This document shows positions 25,110 through 34,698 of a stretch of DNA of 64,000 nt, piece by piece. The notes under the pieces are model-generated. The model worked only from the letters and a program-made list of their open reading frames with translations, did no database searches and had not been told where the DNA came from. Position numbers and translations under genes: made by a program. Positions within the stretch are counted from its first letter, which is position 1. Each line of letters opens with the position of its first letter. The DNA comes from Natronomonas salsuginis (lineage in GTDB: Archaea > Halobacteriota > Halobacteria > Halobacteriales > Haloarculaceae). Where the stretch lies: assembly GCF_005239135.1 (NCBI RefSeq), contig NZ_QKNX01000004.1, positions 1-64,000 of the forward strand, written 5' to 3'.

Positions 25110-26234
25110 CTACTCGGGAAACTCCTCGAACGGCCGGTCGTTCGCCATCCGCGAGGTGAATGCGACGCCGATCAGACTGACGAGGATACCCGCCGCGACG
25201 TAGACCACGAGCCGACCCCAAATCGAGACGATGAATCCGTCGACCGAGACCGCCCCGGCCGTGACGGCCGGAACGACGACCGGATCGAGGAGGTCGGCGC
25301 GCTCGAGGAAGTAGCCGGTGAACCCACGAACGACGAGCCCGACCGCGACGATGCCGAACGGCAGGTTCATCAGCGCGCTCGATACGCCGTCTTCGGCCAA
25401 CAGCTCGTCGATGAGCCGCCCCGTCGCCGCGGTGAGCGCGGCCACGGCGAACCACGGGACGCTGTAGAAGAGGAATCGCAGGCCGATCAACAACTCCGCG
25501 GTCTCGTCCGTCCCGGCCGCGCTGATCCCGCCCGCGAAGACGCCGATGAGCGCCAGTCCGGCGCCGACGACATACGTGACCAGCGATACCTGCCCCGAGT
25601 AGAACCCGTCGCGAATGACCGCCGGAAGTCTCGACACGAGTGAGTCGATCCCGAGGCCCTTGTAGAGCAAGAACATCCCGATGACGCCGACGATGGCCGA
25701 CAGCGCGACCGCGACGTTGTCGGCGAGAAAGAGCAGGATCGGGAATGCCAGGAGTGCGGCACCGATCGGGACGAGAACCGTTCCCCGTAGCTGTTCGTCG
25801 CCGAGAAACTGCTTCAGCAGGTAGTAGGTCGACTGGATGTCGTGCGACTGACGGACGACGACGCGGTCGACCGCGTCGACGCGGATTCGGCTTTCGATGA
25901 CCGGGACGAGCCGTTCGTCGCCGGCCGAGTCGATGACGACGACCGCGGCATCGAGGTCGTACTCTCCGATCAGCTGATCGATGCCGCGGGCGACCTCTCG
26001 GTCGGTTTTGATCCCCTCGCCGTCGCCCGGAATGACCGCGACGACCGTCTCCTCGCCGCCGTCGCTGAGATCACGAGCCACGTGGAGCGTCTCGAGCAGA
26101 CAGTTGACGCGGCTGTCCTCGGGGTCCTCGAGGCCGATATCCGTGACGAGCGCCTGCACGGCCTCCCACCCGACCGTGGTGCCGTCGTGTCGACCTCCCC
26201 TGTCGCGATCGACGTACACGACTAGCGTACTCAC
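25110..26234 (-). CDS. DUF373 family membrane protein
   Basis: 374 residues from GTG 26234 (VSTLVVYVDRDRGG). An ATG nine codons upstream is possible but lengthens the N-terminus beyond the family norm. The N-terminal third is a soluble Rossmann-like domain (VVAVIPGDGEGIKTDREVAR, then GIDQLI). From residue about 150 there are roughly seven membrane helices. DUF373 proteins are archaeal-specific and uncharacterised. They commonly lie near translation genes, as here near prf1 and dph6. Confidence 0.88.
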   Translation of the reverse strand: MSTLVVYVDRDRGGRHDGTTVGWEAVQALVTDIGLEDPEDSRVNCLLETLHVARDLSDGGEETVVAVIPGDGEGIKTDREVARGIDQLIGEYDLDAAVVVIDSAGDERLVPVIESRIRVDAVDRVVVRQSHDIQSTYYLLKQFLGDEQLRGTVLVPIGAALLAFPILLFLADNVAVALSAIVGVIGMFLLYKGLGIDSLVSRLPAVIRDGFYSGQVSLVTYVVGAGLALIGVFAGGISAAGTDETAELLIGLRFLFYSVPWFAVAALTAATGRLIDELLAEDGVSSALMNLPFGIVAVGLVVRGFTGYFLERADLLDPVVVPAVTAGAVSVDGFIVSIWGRLVVYVAAGILVSLIGVAFTSRMANDRPFEEFPE

Positions 26235-26298
26235 GAGGGACCATTTCGCGGCGGTGGGCAAAAAGATTCAGGGGGTCGGTGCGTCGAGGCCGCTTCGT

Positions 26299-27540
26299 TC
26301 ACACGCCGGTCGAGTACCGGAGGATCCCGGCGATCCCGCCGAACGCTGTCAGGAGCTGTTCGCCCTTCTCGAAGTCCGTCGAGATGAACTTCACGTCCGA
26401 GCCGCGCTGTTCGGCCAGTTCGATGAGGTGGTCGATCGCGTCCTCGCGCTCGATCACCTCGGCCTCCTGTCCGTTCTCGCAGGTGTGCGTCGGCGTGTTC
26501 GCCCGCCGGTCGACGAGTTCGTACTCGTCGCGCTCGCCGCACTCGTAGGTGACGACGTCCTGACGAAGGTCTTCGCTGATGAGGAGGCGATCGACCGAGC
26601 CCATGACCAGATTCCGCCGCGTCGCGTCGAACCCGTAGGTCGCCTTGCCGCCGTCGTGGAGCTGCTCGAAGAACTCCTCCATCTCGGATTTGTCCTTCAT
26701 CACCTCCGTCTCGGCCAGCACGTCTTCGGCGGCGTCGACGAGGTCGTACAGCCCCGATTCGTCGGTGTAGGAGACGTCGAACTTCCCGAGCACCATGTCG
26801 CCGATCTCGTGGTGGAGATACTCGCCGTCGAGGAACTCATCCTTCGTCGGCGATGGCCCGCCGACCAACACGCCGTCCATCTCGTGGCGCTTCGGGACGA
26901 ACAGGTCGTTCGCCATCCCCGCGACCTCCTGATAGAAGTTGTCGATGGCCTCGAGTCGGAGGCGGGCGAACCGCTGGGCCGACTGGCCACCCTTTCGCTG
27001 CTTGCCGGGCACGAGCGAGGAGGCCGACTTGACCGGCTCGACACGCTTGCCCTTCAGCCAGCCGACGTTCGCCTCCCGGCGATCGAGGACGACGAGGCCG
27101 TACAGCCCCTTGTCGCCCAGCATCTCCTGGAGCGGCTCGGTCAAAAAGTGCGAATCGCAGTGATAGCGGAACGACTCGATGGGGTCCGGCGGCGATTCGA
27201 GCACCTCAGTCACCATCGTCGTCTGGCCGCCACCCGAATCGACCGCGCCCGAGAAGAGAACCATTCCGTTCTCCGGTGGATGCACGTCGTAGTACTTCAG
27301 CCGGTCCTTGATGCTCTTCAAGGCGTCCTGCACCGCGGTTCTGGTCTGTTTGGACTTGATGTTCGACGCCTCGCTGTGTTCCTGTGTGACGTGCGCGACT
27401 ACGTCGCTTATCAGCCGGTCCTCCGGGATGTAGATCGAGACGAGCTGGGTTCCCGAGCCCGAGTAGTCGTCGAGCTCTTCGATCACCTTCTGGAACTCGT
27501 ATTTTTGTTTGTCGGACGGCTCTCCGTCGTCTTCGCTCAT
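26299..27540 (-). CDS. prf1: Peptide chain release factor aRF1
   Basis: 413 residues from ATG 27540. A 27-codon upstream extension is rejected as non-homologous. The stop-codon recognition motif NIKS is at 60-63 (EASNIKSKQTRTAV), and the catalytic GGQ is at 184-186 (PGKQRKGGQSAQRF). The C-terminal domain carries the zinc-ribbon-like region (VVTYECGERDEYELVDRRAN, then TCENG). As the single omnipotent archaeal release factor it should read UAG as stop, which is relevant to the amber-interrupted genes in this window. Confidence 0.96.
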   Translation of the reverse strand: MSEDDGEPSDKQKYEFQKVIEELDDYSGSGTQLVSIYIPEDRLISDVVAHVTQEHSEASNIKSKQTRTAVQDALKSIKDRLKYYDVHPPENGMVLFSGAVDSGGGQTTMVTEVLESPPDPIESFRYHCDSHFLTEPLQEMLGDKGLYGLVVLDRREANVGWLKGKRVEPVKSASSLVPGKQRKGGQSAQRFARLRLEAIDNFYQEVAGMANDLFVPKRHEMDGVLVGGPSPTKDEFLDGEYLHHEIGDMVLGKFDVSYTDESGLYDLVDAAEDVLAETEVMKDKSEMEEFFEQLHDGGKATYGFDATRRNLVMGSVDRLLISEDLRQDVVTYECGERDEYELVDRRANTPTHTCENGQEAEVIEREDAIDHLIELAEQRGSDVKFISTDFEKGEQLLTAFGGIAGILRYSTGV

Positions 27541-27617
27541 TGGGGGCCCTTGATGCCGGGGCGGTAAAACTCCGTCCTTTGTCCCTCGAACGCGAGTGCC
27601 GAAGCCGGCTGAAGCGC

Positions 27618-29198
27618 TCAACCGTTGAGGCTGATGTACTTCGTCTCGATGATCCGGTCGTCGGCTTCGAGCTCCCGTCGCGCTTCCTCCGGAACCTCCT
27701 GATCGATGTTGTAGACGGTGAGCGCTTCGCCGCCGTCGACCTCGCGGGCGTTGAACATCCCCGCAATGTTCACGTCGTACTTGCCCATCACGGTCCCGAT
27801 GTGGCCGATGACGCCGGGTTCGTCGGTGTTGCGCGCGACCATCATCTGCCCGCCGGGGATCGCGTCGACCCGGTAGCCGTCGATGCGGACGATGCGGGCG
27901 TCATCGTCCGCAAACAGCGTGCCGCAGACGCCGATCTCGTCCTCGCCGTCGCTCACCGTGACGGTGACGAGCGACTGGAAGTCCTCGGACTGACGCCGTT
28001 TCGTCTCCGAGACCTCGATGCCTCGCTCCTCGGCGATCCGCGGGGCGTTGACCGCGTTGACCTGCCACTCGAGCGGCTGAAAGACGCCCTTGAGCGCCGA
28101 CGCGGTGACAATCTCGACGTCCTCCTCGGCGATGTCGCCCTCGTACGTGATCTCGACGCGCTCGACGCGGCTGTCGAGCAGTTGGACGGCGGTCTTGCCG
28201 GCCGTCTCGGCGAGATCGATGTAGGGTTCGACCCGCGGGAACGCCGACTCGTCCATCGACGGCGCGTTCAGCGCGTTCATTACGGGTTCGCCGTTGAACG
28301 CGGCGAGCACCTGTTCGGCCGTCGAGACCGCGACGTTCTCTTGGGCCGCCTCGGTCGACGCGCCGAGGTGCGGCGTGACGATGACGTCCTCGACGTCGAG
28401 CAGCGGGCTGTCTTTGGGCAGCGGTTCCTCCGCGAAGACGTCGAGAGCGGCCCCGGCGACGATACCGTCCTCGACGGCCTCGGCGAGCGCCGCCTCGTCG
28501 ATGATTCCGCCCCGGGCGCAGTTGACGACGTAGCCGCCCTCCATCTCGGCGAGCTCGGTCTCGCCGATCAAGTTCGCCGTCTCCGGCGTCAACGGCGTGT
28601 GGATGGTCAGCACGTCGGCGCGTTTGAGCGTCGTCTCCAGATCCGCGAGCTCTGCGCCGAGCTGTTCGGCGCGCTCCTCGGAGATGTACGGATCGAACGC
28701 GACGAGGTCCATCCCGATCGAGTCGAGCTTCTTTGCGACCTCCTGGCCGACCCGTCCGAGACCGACGATGCCGAGCGTCTTGCCGTTGAGCTCCGTGCCG
28801 AGGAACTCGCCTTTCGCCCACTCACCCGCTTTGAGGCGGGCGTGCGCCTGCGGGACGGAGCGCGCGGTGGCGAACGCCATCGCGACGGTGTGTTCGGCGG
28901 CCGCCCGAACGTTGCCTTCGGGCGCGTTCGCGACGATGACGCCCTGATCCGTCGCCGCCTCGATATCGATGTTGTCCACGCCGATGCCGGCCCGTCCGAC
29001 GATGACGAGTTCGGGCGCGGCTTCGAGCACCTCCCTCGTGACTTCGGTCCCCGAGCGGACGATGAGCGCGTTCGCATCGGCGACCGCGTCGAGCAGTTCG
29101 TCGCCCTCGACGTCGTAGGCCGTGACGACCTCGTGATCGGTGTCCCGGAGGACATCGATCCCGGCGTCCGCGATGGGATCCGTGACCAGTACCTTCAT
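27618..29198 (-). CDS. serA: D-3-phosphoglycerate dehydrogenase
   Basis: 526 residues from ATG 29198 (MKVLVTDPIADAGIDVLRDT). Rossmann motif GIVGLGRVGQEVAKKL, catalytic Arg in VNCARGGIIDEAAL, and His in VTPHLGASTEAAQENVA. A long C-terminal half carries the allosteric substrate-binding domain and an ACT domain (MMVARNTDEPGVIGHIGTVM). First step of serine synthesis, probably feedback-controlled through ACT. Divergent from serB 430 bp away, so the pair covers the first and last steps. Confidence 0.95.
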   Translation of the reverse strand: MKVLVTDPIADAGIDVLRDTDHEVVTAYDVEGDELLDAVADANALIVRSGTEVTREVLEAAPELVIVGRAGIGVDNIDIEAATDQGVIVANAPEGNVRAAAEHTVAMAFATARSVPQAHARLKAGEWAKGEFLGTELNGKTLGIVGLGRVGQEVAKKLDSIGMDLVAFDPYISEERAEQLGAELADLETTLKRADVLTIHTPLTPETANLIGETELAEMEGGYVVNCARGGIIDEAALAEAVEDGIVAGAALDVFAEEPLPKDSPLLDVEDVIVTPHLGASTEAAQENVAVSTAEQVLAAFNGEPVMNALNAPSMDESAFPRVEPYIDLAETAGKTAVQLLDSRVERVEITYEGDIAEEDVEIVTASALKGVFQPLEWQVNAVNAPRIAEERGIEVSETKRRQSEDFQSLVTVTVSDGEDEIGVCGTLFADDDARIVRIDGYRVDAIPGGQMMVARNTDEPGVIGHIGTVMGKYDVNIAGMFNAREVDGGEALTVYNIDQEVPEEARRELEADDRIIETKYISLNG

Positions 29199-29388
29199 GC
29201 GCGTACACTCCCGTCCGTCAGGGATAACGCTTTCTTCATCGATCCGCCTGAGCGGCGTTTTTCGACGAAATAAACCCACATATATGCATACTTTTTAACA
29301 ACCATAGCTCTCTATACTCAGAATTGTGCGACTATCTCGACCCCGACGGTAGATCCTTGGGTCGCCCCGGCGATACGGGCTTATAGCT

Positions 29389-29553
29389 CTGGATCCCGGA
29401 CTGACGCTCGCGGGCCTCATCCATGCGAACGTTGGGCGGCCTCCGCGAGAGGGCGATCGGATCGAGATCGGCCCGATAGCGCTGACGATGCTCGACCCGA
29501 CCGAGACGCGTCTCCGGCGCATTCGGCTCGAGTGGAGCGAGCGAACCGGCTAA
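29389..29553 (+). pseudogene. C-terminal fragment of a CorC/HlyC-type domain
   Basis: A frame with no start codon (open after TAG 29350-29352) reads LDPGLTLAGLIHANVGRPPR then EGDRIEIGPIALTMLDPTET, RLRRIRLE and a stop at 29551. This resembles the transporter-associated (CorC_HlyC) domain that ends CNNM/CorC-like and some K+/H+ antiporter proteins. Only about 55 codons remain, so it looks like a 3' remnant of a lost gene between serA and serB. Family call is moderate. There is no membrane part left to confirm it. Confidence 0.45.
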
Positions 29554-29625
29554 TCGGGTGCCACGCGACCCCCGCCCACGACCGAGTACGATAACCCCTA
29601 TGACCCCCCGCGACGCAGGACGAGT

Positions 29626-30258
29626 ATGCTCATCGCGTTCGACTTCGACGGGACGCTCTCGGACTCTGAGATGACGGTGCTGCTCGGCGAGGAAGCCGGC
29701 GTCGCCGACGAGATCGACGAGATCACCGAACGGGCGATGAACGACGAGATCTCCTACGCCGAGAGCCTCTACGCCCGCGCGGAACTGCTCGACGGCCTCG
29801 AGGAGCCCCACGTCGAGGTGGGCTTCGATCGCGTCAGTTTGCGCCCTGGCAGCGCCGACGTGATCGAGGCGCTCTCGGCGGCCGGCCACCACGTCGCCAT
29901 CCTAACCGGCGGCTTCGATCGCGGCGTCGAGAAGGCCCTCGACGCGGCGGGGACCTCCGTCGATACGATCGTCGCCAACCGACTGCCGATCCGAAACGGG
30001 AAGCTGACCGGGAACGCCGAGGGGCCCCTCATCGAGGGGACGAAAGACGACGCGCTCGCAGCTCTCGCCGAGGACCTCGACATCCCGATGGCCGACACCG
30101 TGGCGATCGGCGACGGCGCGAACGACCTCCCGATGCTCGAAGTCGCGGGGCTCGCAGTCGGGTACGAGCCGAAACCGGCCGTCGAACCGCACTGCGACGT
30201 GCTCGTCTCCTCGATGGCGGAACTGCGCGAGGTCCTGGAAACGGAAGGCGTGCTATAA
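29626..30258 (+). CDS. serB: Phosphoserine phosphatase
   Basis: 210-residue HAD-fold enzyme. Motif I FDFDGTLSDSEM (Asp6, Asp8), motif II ILTGGFDRGVEKALDA, Lys in LIEGTKDDALAALA and motif IV IGDGANDLPMLEVAGLAVGY. This matches the SerB subfamily rather than generic HAD. Final step of serine synthesis, removing phosphate from O-phosphoserine. Paired divergently with serA. Confidence 0.92.
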   Translation: MLIAFDFDGTLSDSEMTVLLGEEAGVADEIDEITERAMNDEISYAESLYARAELLDGLEEPHVEVGFDRVSLRPGSADVIEALSAAGHHVAILTGGFDRGVEKALDAAGTSVDTIVANRLPIRNGKLTGNAEGPLIEGTKDDALAALAEDLDIPMADTVAIGDGANDLPMLEVAGLAVGYEPKPAVEPHCDVLVSSMAELREVLETEGVL

Positions 30259-30321
30259 TCTCGACTCGCGGCGACTGTCCGTCTGACGCAACTTTATTCC
30301 AACCCGAAACGTGGAGAACGC

Positions 30322-30591
30322 ATGAGCGTTCGCCGAATCGTGTTTGCGCCGCTGTATCTGCTCGCCGACTGGACCGACGACAATCCGATCAGCGCGCTCG
30401 GCGCGGTGGTAGCATTGGGTGCGCTCGCCGCGCTGCTCGTCTCCACGTCGCTCAGTAGTGGGGCAATTTCCGGCGGGCTAGCACTCGATTCGACGACTGC
30501 GGAACGGTTCGTCGACACCGCGATCGAGCGACCGGCCTACCTCGCGGCCGCCGTCGTTGGCCTCACGATGGTGGTGTTTTACGACGGGTAG
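30322..30591 (+). CDS. Small two-helix membrane protein, unknown
   Basis: 89 residues with two hydrophobic segments: ALGAVVALGALAALLVSTSL and PAYLAAAVVGLTMVVFY. No charged catalytic motif. Not recognised. Possibly a haloarchaeal conserved small protein. TATA-like acttta lies about 30 nt before the start. It ends convergently 28 bp from the sulfhydrylase gene. Confidence 0.6.
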   Translation: MSVRRIVFAPLYLLADWTDDNPISALGAVVALGALAALLVSTSLSSGAISGGLALDSTTAERFVDTAIERPAYLAAAVVGLTMVVFYDG

Positions 30592-30619
30592 ACGGTAGCC
30601 GTCCCGCCGCCTCCGCCCC

Positions 30620-31909
30620 TCAGTTCGTCGCCGCCTTGATCGCCTGATCGAGGTCCTCGATGATGCGGTCGGTGTCCTCCAGGCCGACCGACAGTCGGAT
30701 CAGGTCGTCCGTCACGCCGCTGGCTTGCTTTTCCTCGTCGGTGAGCTGTTGGTGCGTCGTCGACCCCGGGTGGATGATGAGCGTCTTCGCGTCGCCGACG
30801 TTCGCGAGCAGGCTCGCGAGTTCGACGTTGTTGACGGTCTTTCTGGCGGCTTCGTAGCCGTCCTCGAGTCCGAACGTGATCATGCCGCCGTAGCCGCCGT
30901 CGAGGTACTTCGTCGCCTCCTCGTGGGTCTCGTGGTTCTCGAGGCCGGGGTAGGTGACCCACGACGTCTCGGGGTGGTCCTGCAGGAACTCCGCGACGGC
31001 CATCGCGTTCTCGCAGTGGCGCTCCATTCGCATCGGCAGCGATTCGAGCCCCTGAATCGTGGCCCACGCGTCGAACGGGGCCTGCTGGTTGCCGAGGTCG
31101 CGGAGCCCGCGCGTCCGGGCGGCGTAGGCGAAGGCGGCCTCGCCGAACACTTCGGAGAAGTTGATGCCGTGGTAGGCGGGGTTCGACTTCGCGACTTCGG
31201 GGAACCGGTCGGCGTGTTCGTCCCACGGGAAGTTCCCGCCGTCGACGAGGACCCCGCCGATCGTCGTCCCGGAGCCGTGGATCCACTTGGTCGTCGAGTT
31301 CCACACGAGGTTCGCGCCGTGCTCGATCGGCTGACACAGCGCGGGCGTCGCGAAGGTGTTGTCGACGAACAGCGGGACGCCCGCGTCCTCGGCGATCTCG
31401 GCGAGCCGTTCGAAGTCGGGCGTCACGAGCGCCGGGTTGCCGATCGTCTCACAGTGGATGAACGCGGTGTCCTCGTCGACGGCCTCCTCGTAGGCGTCGT
31501 AATCGAGCGTGTCGACGAACCGGGTCTCGACGCCCCGGCGCTCGACGGTGTGCGTGAGGTAGGTGTAGGTGCCGCCGTACAACGACGACGCCGAGACGAT
31601 GTTGTCGCCGGCGCTCGCGAGAATGAACGTCGCCAGGTCGAACGACGCCATCCCCGACGATGTGGCGAGCGCGGCGATTCCGCCCTCCAGCGTCGCGATG
31701 CGTTTTTCCAGCACCGCGTTGGTCGGGTTCATGATCCGCGAGTAGATATTGCCCACTTCTTGGAGTCCGAAGAGGTTCGCCGCGTGCTCGGCGTCCTCAA
31801 ACTCGTAGGATGTCGTCTGATAGATCGGCGGGGCTCTCGCGCCCGTGGTCGGATCGGCCTCTTGGCCTGCGTGCAACGCGTTCGTGTAGAGGTCGTCTCT
31901 GTCGAACAT
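30620..31909 (-). CDS. metY: O-acetylhomoserine aminocarboxypropyltransferase (copy 1)
   Basis: 429 residues from ATG 31909 (MFDRDDLYTNALHAGQEADP). A longer upstream frame is rejected. PLP-dependent Cys/Met metabolism family: YSRIMNPTNAVLEKRIATLE, SGMASFDLATFILASAGDNI, and the PLP-Lys in [20 protein letters not shown]. Length and the GGNFPWDEH region favour O-acetylhomoserine (thiol)-lyase over cystathionine synthase. A second copy sits at 40729-42009 beside metX. Confidence 0.88.
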   Translation of the reverse strand: MFDRDDLYTNALHAGQEADPTTGARAPPIYQTTSYEFEDAEHAANLFGLQEVGNIYSRIMNPTNAVLEKRIATLEGGIAALATSSGMASFDLATFILASAGDNIVSASSLYGGTYTYLTHTVERRGVETRFVDTLDYDAYEEAVDEDTAFIHCETIGNPALVTPDFERLAEIAEDAGVPLFVDNTFATPALCQPIEHGANLVWNSTTKWIHGSGTTIGGVLVDGGNFPWDEHADRFPEVAKSNPAYHGINFSEVFGEAAFAYAARTRGLRDLGNQQAPFDAWATIQGLESLPMRMERHCENAMAVAEFLQDHPETSWVTYPGLENHETHEEATKYLDGGYGGMITFGLEDGYEAARKTVNNVELASLLANVGDAKTLIIHPGSTTHQQLTDEEKQASGVTDDLIRLSVGLEDTDRIIEDLDQAIKAATN

Positions 31910-32000
31910 ACGAATGAGACGCACCGCGTCGGTGTTAATACCTAGTATCGATGGCAACCCTGGCCGATATCGGTGACGTAGCCTCACAGGCTCTCGACGA

Positions 32001-32275
32001 TCAAACCGGCGGTTCGAGCGGGCGACCGACGCGGTAGAGCCGCACTCGACGGCGCAGTATCCGCCAGAGCCCGACTACGATGGCTGCTCCAGCGGCGTTC
32101 GCGAGCACGTCGCTGACGCTCGAGTATCGACGCGGCAACGCGAGCTGGAGGAGTTCCATCGCGGCCCCACGCCGATCGCGACGAGAAAGACGATCGCCAG
32201 CACCTGCCAGTCGGGCCGGGGGCTGTCAGCGAGCGCGTAGCCGAGAACCAGTGCGACCCCGGCGTAGGCTCACCC
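32001..32275 (-). pseudogene. VanZ-like membrane protein, 3' fragment with frameshift
   Basis: The minus strand reads YAGVALVLGYALADSPRPDW then QVLAIVFLVAIGVG, and, one frame over, AMELLQLALPRRYSSVSDVL then ANAAGAAIVVGLW..., a typical VanZ-like ending (ELLQ...RYSSVSDVLANAAGA). The 5' half is missing, and one shift lies near 32165-32170 in a G-run. The helicase fragment upstream reads straight into it out of frame, so the junction is a deletion scar. Confidence 0.6.
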
Positions 32276-32766
32276 ACCGAGGTATCGACAGGGTCGAAAT
32301 CGGCTGTAAGTTGGTCGCCGAAGGCGTTGGTGAGCGTGGCGTGCCACTGGTTCATCAGATCGATCGTCGGCGTCACGACGAGCGTGCTCACGCCGGCGTC
32401 GGCGATGGCCTGGAGACCGAGAAAGGTCTTCCCGCTCCCCGTCGGGAGCACGACACTCCCTTGACGTCCGTGGTTGATCCAGGCGTTGAGGGCGGCCTGT
32501 TGGTAGTCACGCGGTTCGATGTGAAGTGCCGGCGTAAGTTCGAGGTCTGGGTAGCCCCGGGCAGCATCCTCGCAGGCTGCACCGAATCCATCGAGGAGTG
32601 TGGCTTGGTCGTCGTTGCCCGTCCATGTGCCGGCCCATTCGAGGAGGGCTCGATATCGATATGCCTGTGTGCGATGCTCGTCGATGCGGTCGTCCCACTC
32701 CGCGTGGGGCACATTCTCGGTCGCGTCACGGAGTAGGAGAGTTCCGTCGTCGAGTTCGATCCGCAT
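32276..32766 (-). pseudogene. Rad25/XPB-type helicase, 5' fragment
   Basis: From ATG 32766: MRIELDDGTLLLRDATENVP, then a Rad25/XPB-like N-terminal region and helicase motifs RDYQQAALNAWINHG (Q-like) and VVLPTGSGKTFLGLQAIADA (motif I, Walker A), with TLVVTPTIDLMNQW (motif Ia). After about 163 residues homology stops and the frame continues as noise over the VanZ-like remnant to 31984. Motif II (DEAD/DEVH) and the second RecA domain are lost, so no active helicase can be made. Confidence 0.75.
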
Positions 32767-32974
32767 TCGCTATGTAGATGTATGCGACCGGCCGGATTCA
32801 ATCTGTGGGTCGCGTTTGAGTGGTTCCTGTGACTTGAGCTGAAGGCTTCGGTGCCTCATACTCTTCCCTCGAAACCGGGTGTCGTAGAAACCCGATAAAA
32901 TGGTTCCACTATCATCGGTCAGTGCCTTGCCCGAACAGTTGAGGTTCTTCGCGTCCTATTGGTAGTAGAAACCC

Positions 32975-34228
32975 GTGTCATCTACAACAAACAACTACGA
33001 TATCGTGGTCTGGGGAGCCACAGGATTCGCTGGCCAACTCGTCGCCGAACATCTCACCAGTCACTACCCCGCTGCTGAACTGTCTGTTGCTATTGGTGGT
33101 CGAAATGAATCTGAGCTCCGCCGACTCGCAGAAGGGCTTGCAGATGAGTCTGATCGAGAGGAGATCGCCATTGTTGTCGGTGATGCCACCAAACCGGCGA
33201 GCCTCCGTGAGATGGCCAGCCAAACGAAGGTCGTCTGTACGACAGTCGGGCCCTACACGACATACGGGACACCACTCGTCGAAGCCTGCATTGAGGCTGG
33301 AACCGACTACTGTGATCTCACCGGGGAGATTAATTGGGTCCGAGAGATGATCGACCGCTATCACGACGATGCTGTGGCTGCCGACGTGAAAATCGTCCAC
33401 AGCTGTGGGTTCGATTCGATCCCATCCGACCTCGGGGTCAAACTGCTGCAATCGTACGCTACCGAGGCGTTTGGAGACCCTTGTGAGTTCGTTCGTATCT
33501 ATCTCGAAGATGGAGAGGGTGGGGTGAGTGGCGGAACCTTAGCCAGTGCGGCCGAATTATTCGAAGCCGCTGCAACTGATCCGATTGCCCGAGAAACAGT
33601 ATCGAATCCGTACTCGTTGGCTCCACCGGGCGAACGCTCCGGTGTCGATACAGGCGAACAACGACGACCACAGCGAGATTCCATTCGCTCGATATGGACG
33701 GCTCCCTCGCCGATGGCAGCCGTCAACGAACGGGTGATCCGACGGAGCAATGCCCTCTTGGAGTATCCGTGGGGCCGAGAGTTTCGGTGTACAGAGGTCG
33801 TTCCAACCAGTTCTGGGATCGGCGGTGCCGCAGCAGCTGGCGGGATCGCACTCGGCTTGGGTGTCGGAACCGCTGCGATGAAGAGTCGGCTGCTTCGGCG
33901 TGGATTGCGTCGGTTCGTGTTCCCTGAGCCGGGCACAGGGCCCTCGGAAGCGAAGATTAAATCAGGTCACTTCTTGATTCGTGTCATCGGCCGAGGGACA
34001 ACGACCGATGGGCCGTTCACTGTGGTAAGTGAGATCGGAGCCGAACTGGATCCTGGCTATGGCGCAACCGCCCGGATGCTCGGAGAGGCTGGGATGTGCT
34101 TGCTGCGGGGTGAGACGGAGTCACCGCTAGACGGTGGCATTCTGACGCCCGCTTCGGGGATTGGTGATCCACTCGGTGATCGACTTCGGGATGTTGGCTT
34201 CACCGTGACCGCTGGTGCGTGGCAATGA
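32975..34228 (+). CDS. Saccharopine dehydrogenase-like / trans-acting enoyl reductase
   Basis: 417 residues from GTG 32975. N-terminal NAD(P)-binding fold YDIVVWGATGFAGQLVAEHL, then TVGPYTTYGTPLVEACIEAG then TDYCDLTGEINWVREMIDRY and HSCGFDSIPSDLGVKLL, the signature of the trans-acting enoyl reductase/saccharopine dehydrogenase-like family. It ends with a conserved GYGATARMLGEAGMCLLRGE. Likely acts on a lipid or polyketide enoyl group; substrate unknown. Base use is slightly lower in GC than neighbours. Confidence 0.88.
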   Translation: MSSTTNNYDIVVWGATGFAGQLVAEHLTSHYPAAELSVAIGGRNESELRRLAEGLADESDREEIAIVVGDATKPASLREMASQTKVVCTTVGPYTTYGTPLVEACIEAGTDYCDLTGEINWVREMIDRYHDDAVAADVKIVHSCGFDSIPSDLGVKLLQSYATEAFGDPCEFVRIYLEDGEGGVSGGTLASAAELFEAAATDPIARETVSNPYSLAPPGERSGVDTGEQRRPQRDSIRSIWTAPSPMAAVNERVIRRSNALLEYPWGREFRCTEVVPTSSGIGGAAAAGGIALGLGVGTAAMKSRLLRRGLRRFVFPEPGTGPSEAKIKSGHFLIRVIGRGTTTDGPFTVVSEIGAELDPGYGATARMLGEAGMCLLRGETESPLDGGILTPASGIGDPLGDRLRDVGFTVTAGAWQ

Positions 34229-34258
34229 GCTCGTGACGTTGCCCGTTACGCCGAATCG

Positions 34259-34471
34259 TTGGCTGAGCACAAGGAGCGGAACCCCCGGCTCGAAGAAGCG
34301 TCAGATGACCCCGACACCGTAGACCGTCCCGAAGATCTCCCGGAAGACGTCCCGACAAAAACGACGGTCACCATCAAGGAGATCAACGATAACCGCTACT
34401 ACTACTGGCAGTGGCGGGAGGGAGACAAAATCAAGTCCAAGTGCAAGGGTCCAGTCAGTCCCAACGAGTAG
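34259..34471 (+). pseudogene. DUF6788-like C-terminal fragment
   Basis: A frame starting at TTG 34259 at best (open since the stop at 34228) encodes a charged segment and then TVTIKEINDNRYYYWQWREG then DKIKSKCKGPVSPNE, matching the DUF6788 beta-hairpin pattern (YYYWQWREG...K.KGPV). The upstream part is absent. It may be a truncated gene or a short leaderless protein. Pseudogene is preferred because no good start exists and debris follows. Confidence 0.5.
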
Positions 34472-34698
34472 GAGGGATAGCTAGCGTGGAATTGAATGGA
34501 CGATCTCTCGTGTACGAGATGAAATCCCCAAGAGGATAGACAAAATCGAGGGGGATAAGAGCTCGTCATCAAACGAGAGGAGCCGCGAACGGATAAAAAA
34601 GCCGGTAATGGGTCCATACACGAAATTCGAGCTAGCGTACGTTCTCTCAGAAGGGACTGATCCAGAGGGTGTTGAGGCTGATCTCGGTGCATTCACTG
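34472..34698. other. Gene-debris interval
   Basis: A frame of about 80 codons without an early start codon ends MGPYTKFELAYVLSEGTDPE then GVEADLGAFTDADRDRRR at 34724 (ATG 34608). Its composition is coding-like but no family was recognised. It overlaps the beginning of the GlmS tail in another frame. Probably another truncated gene. Confidence 0.35.
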
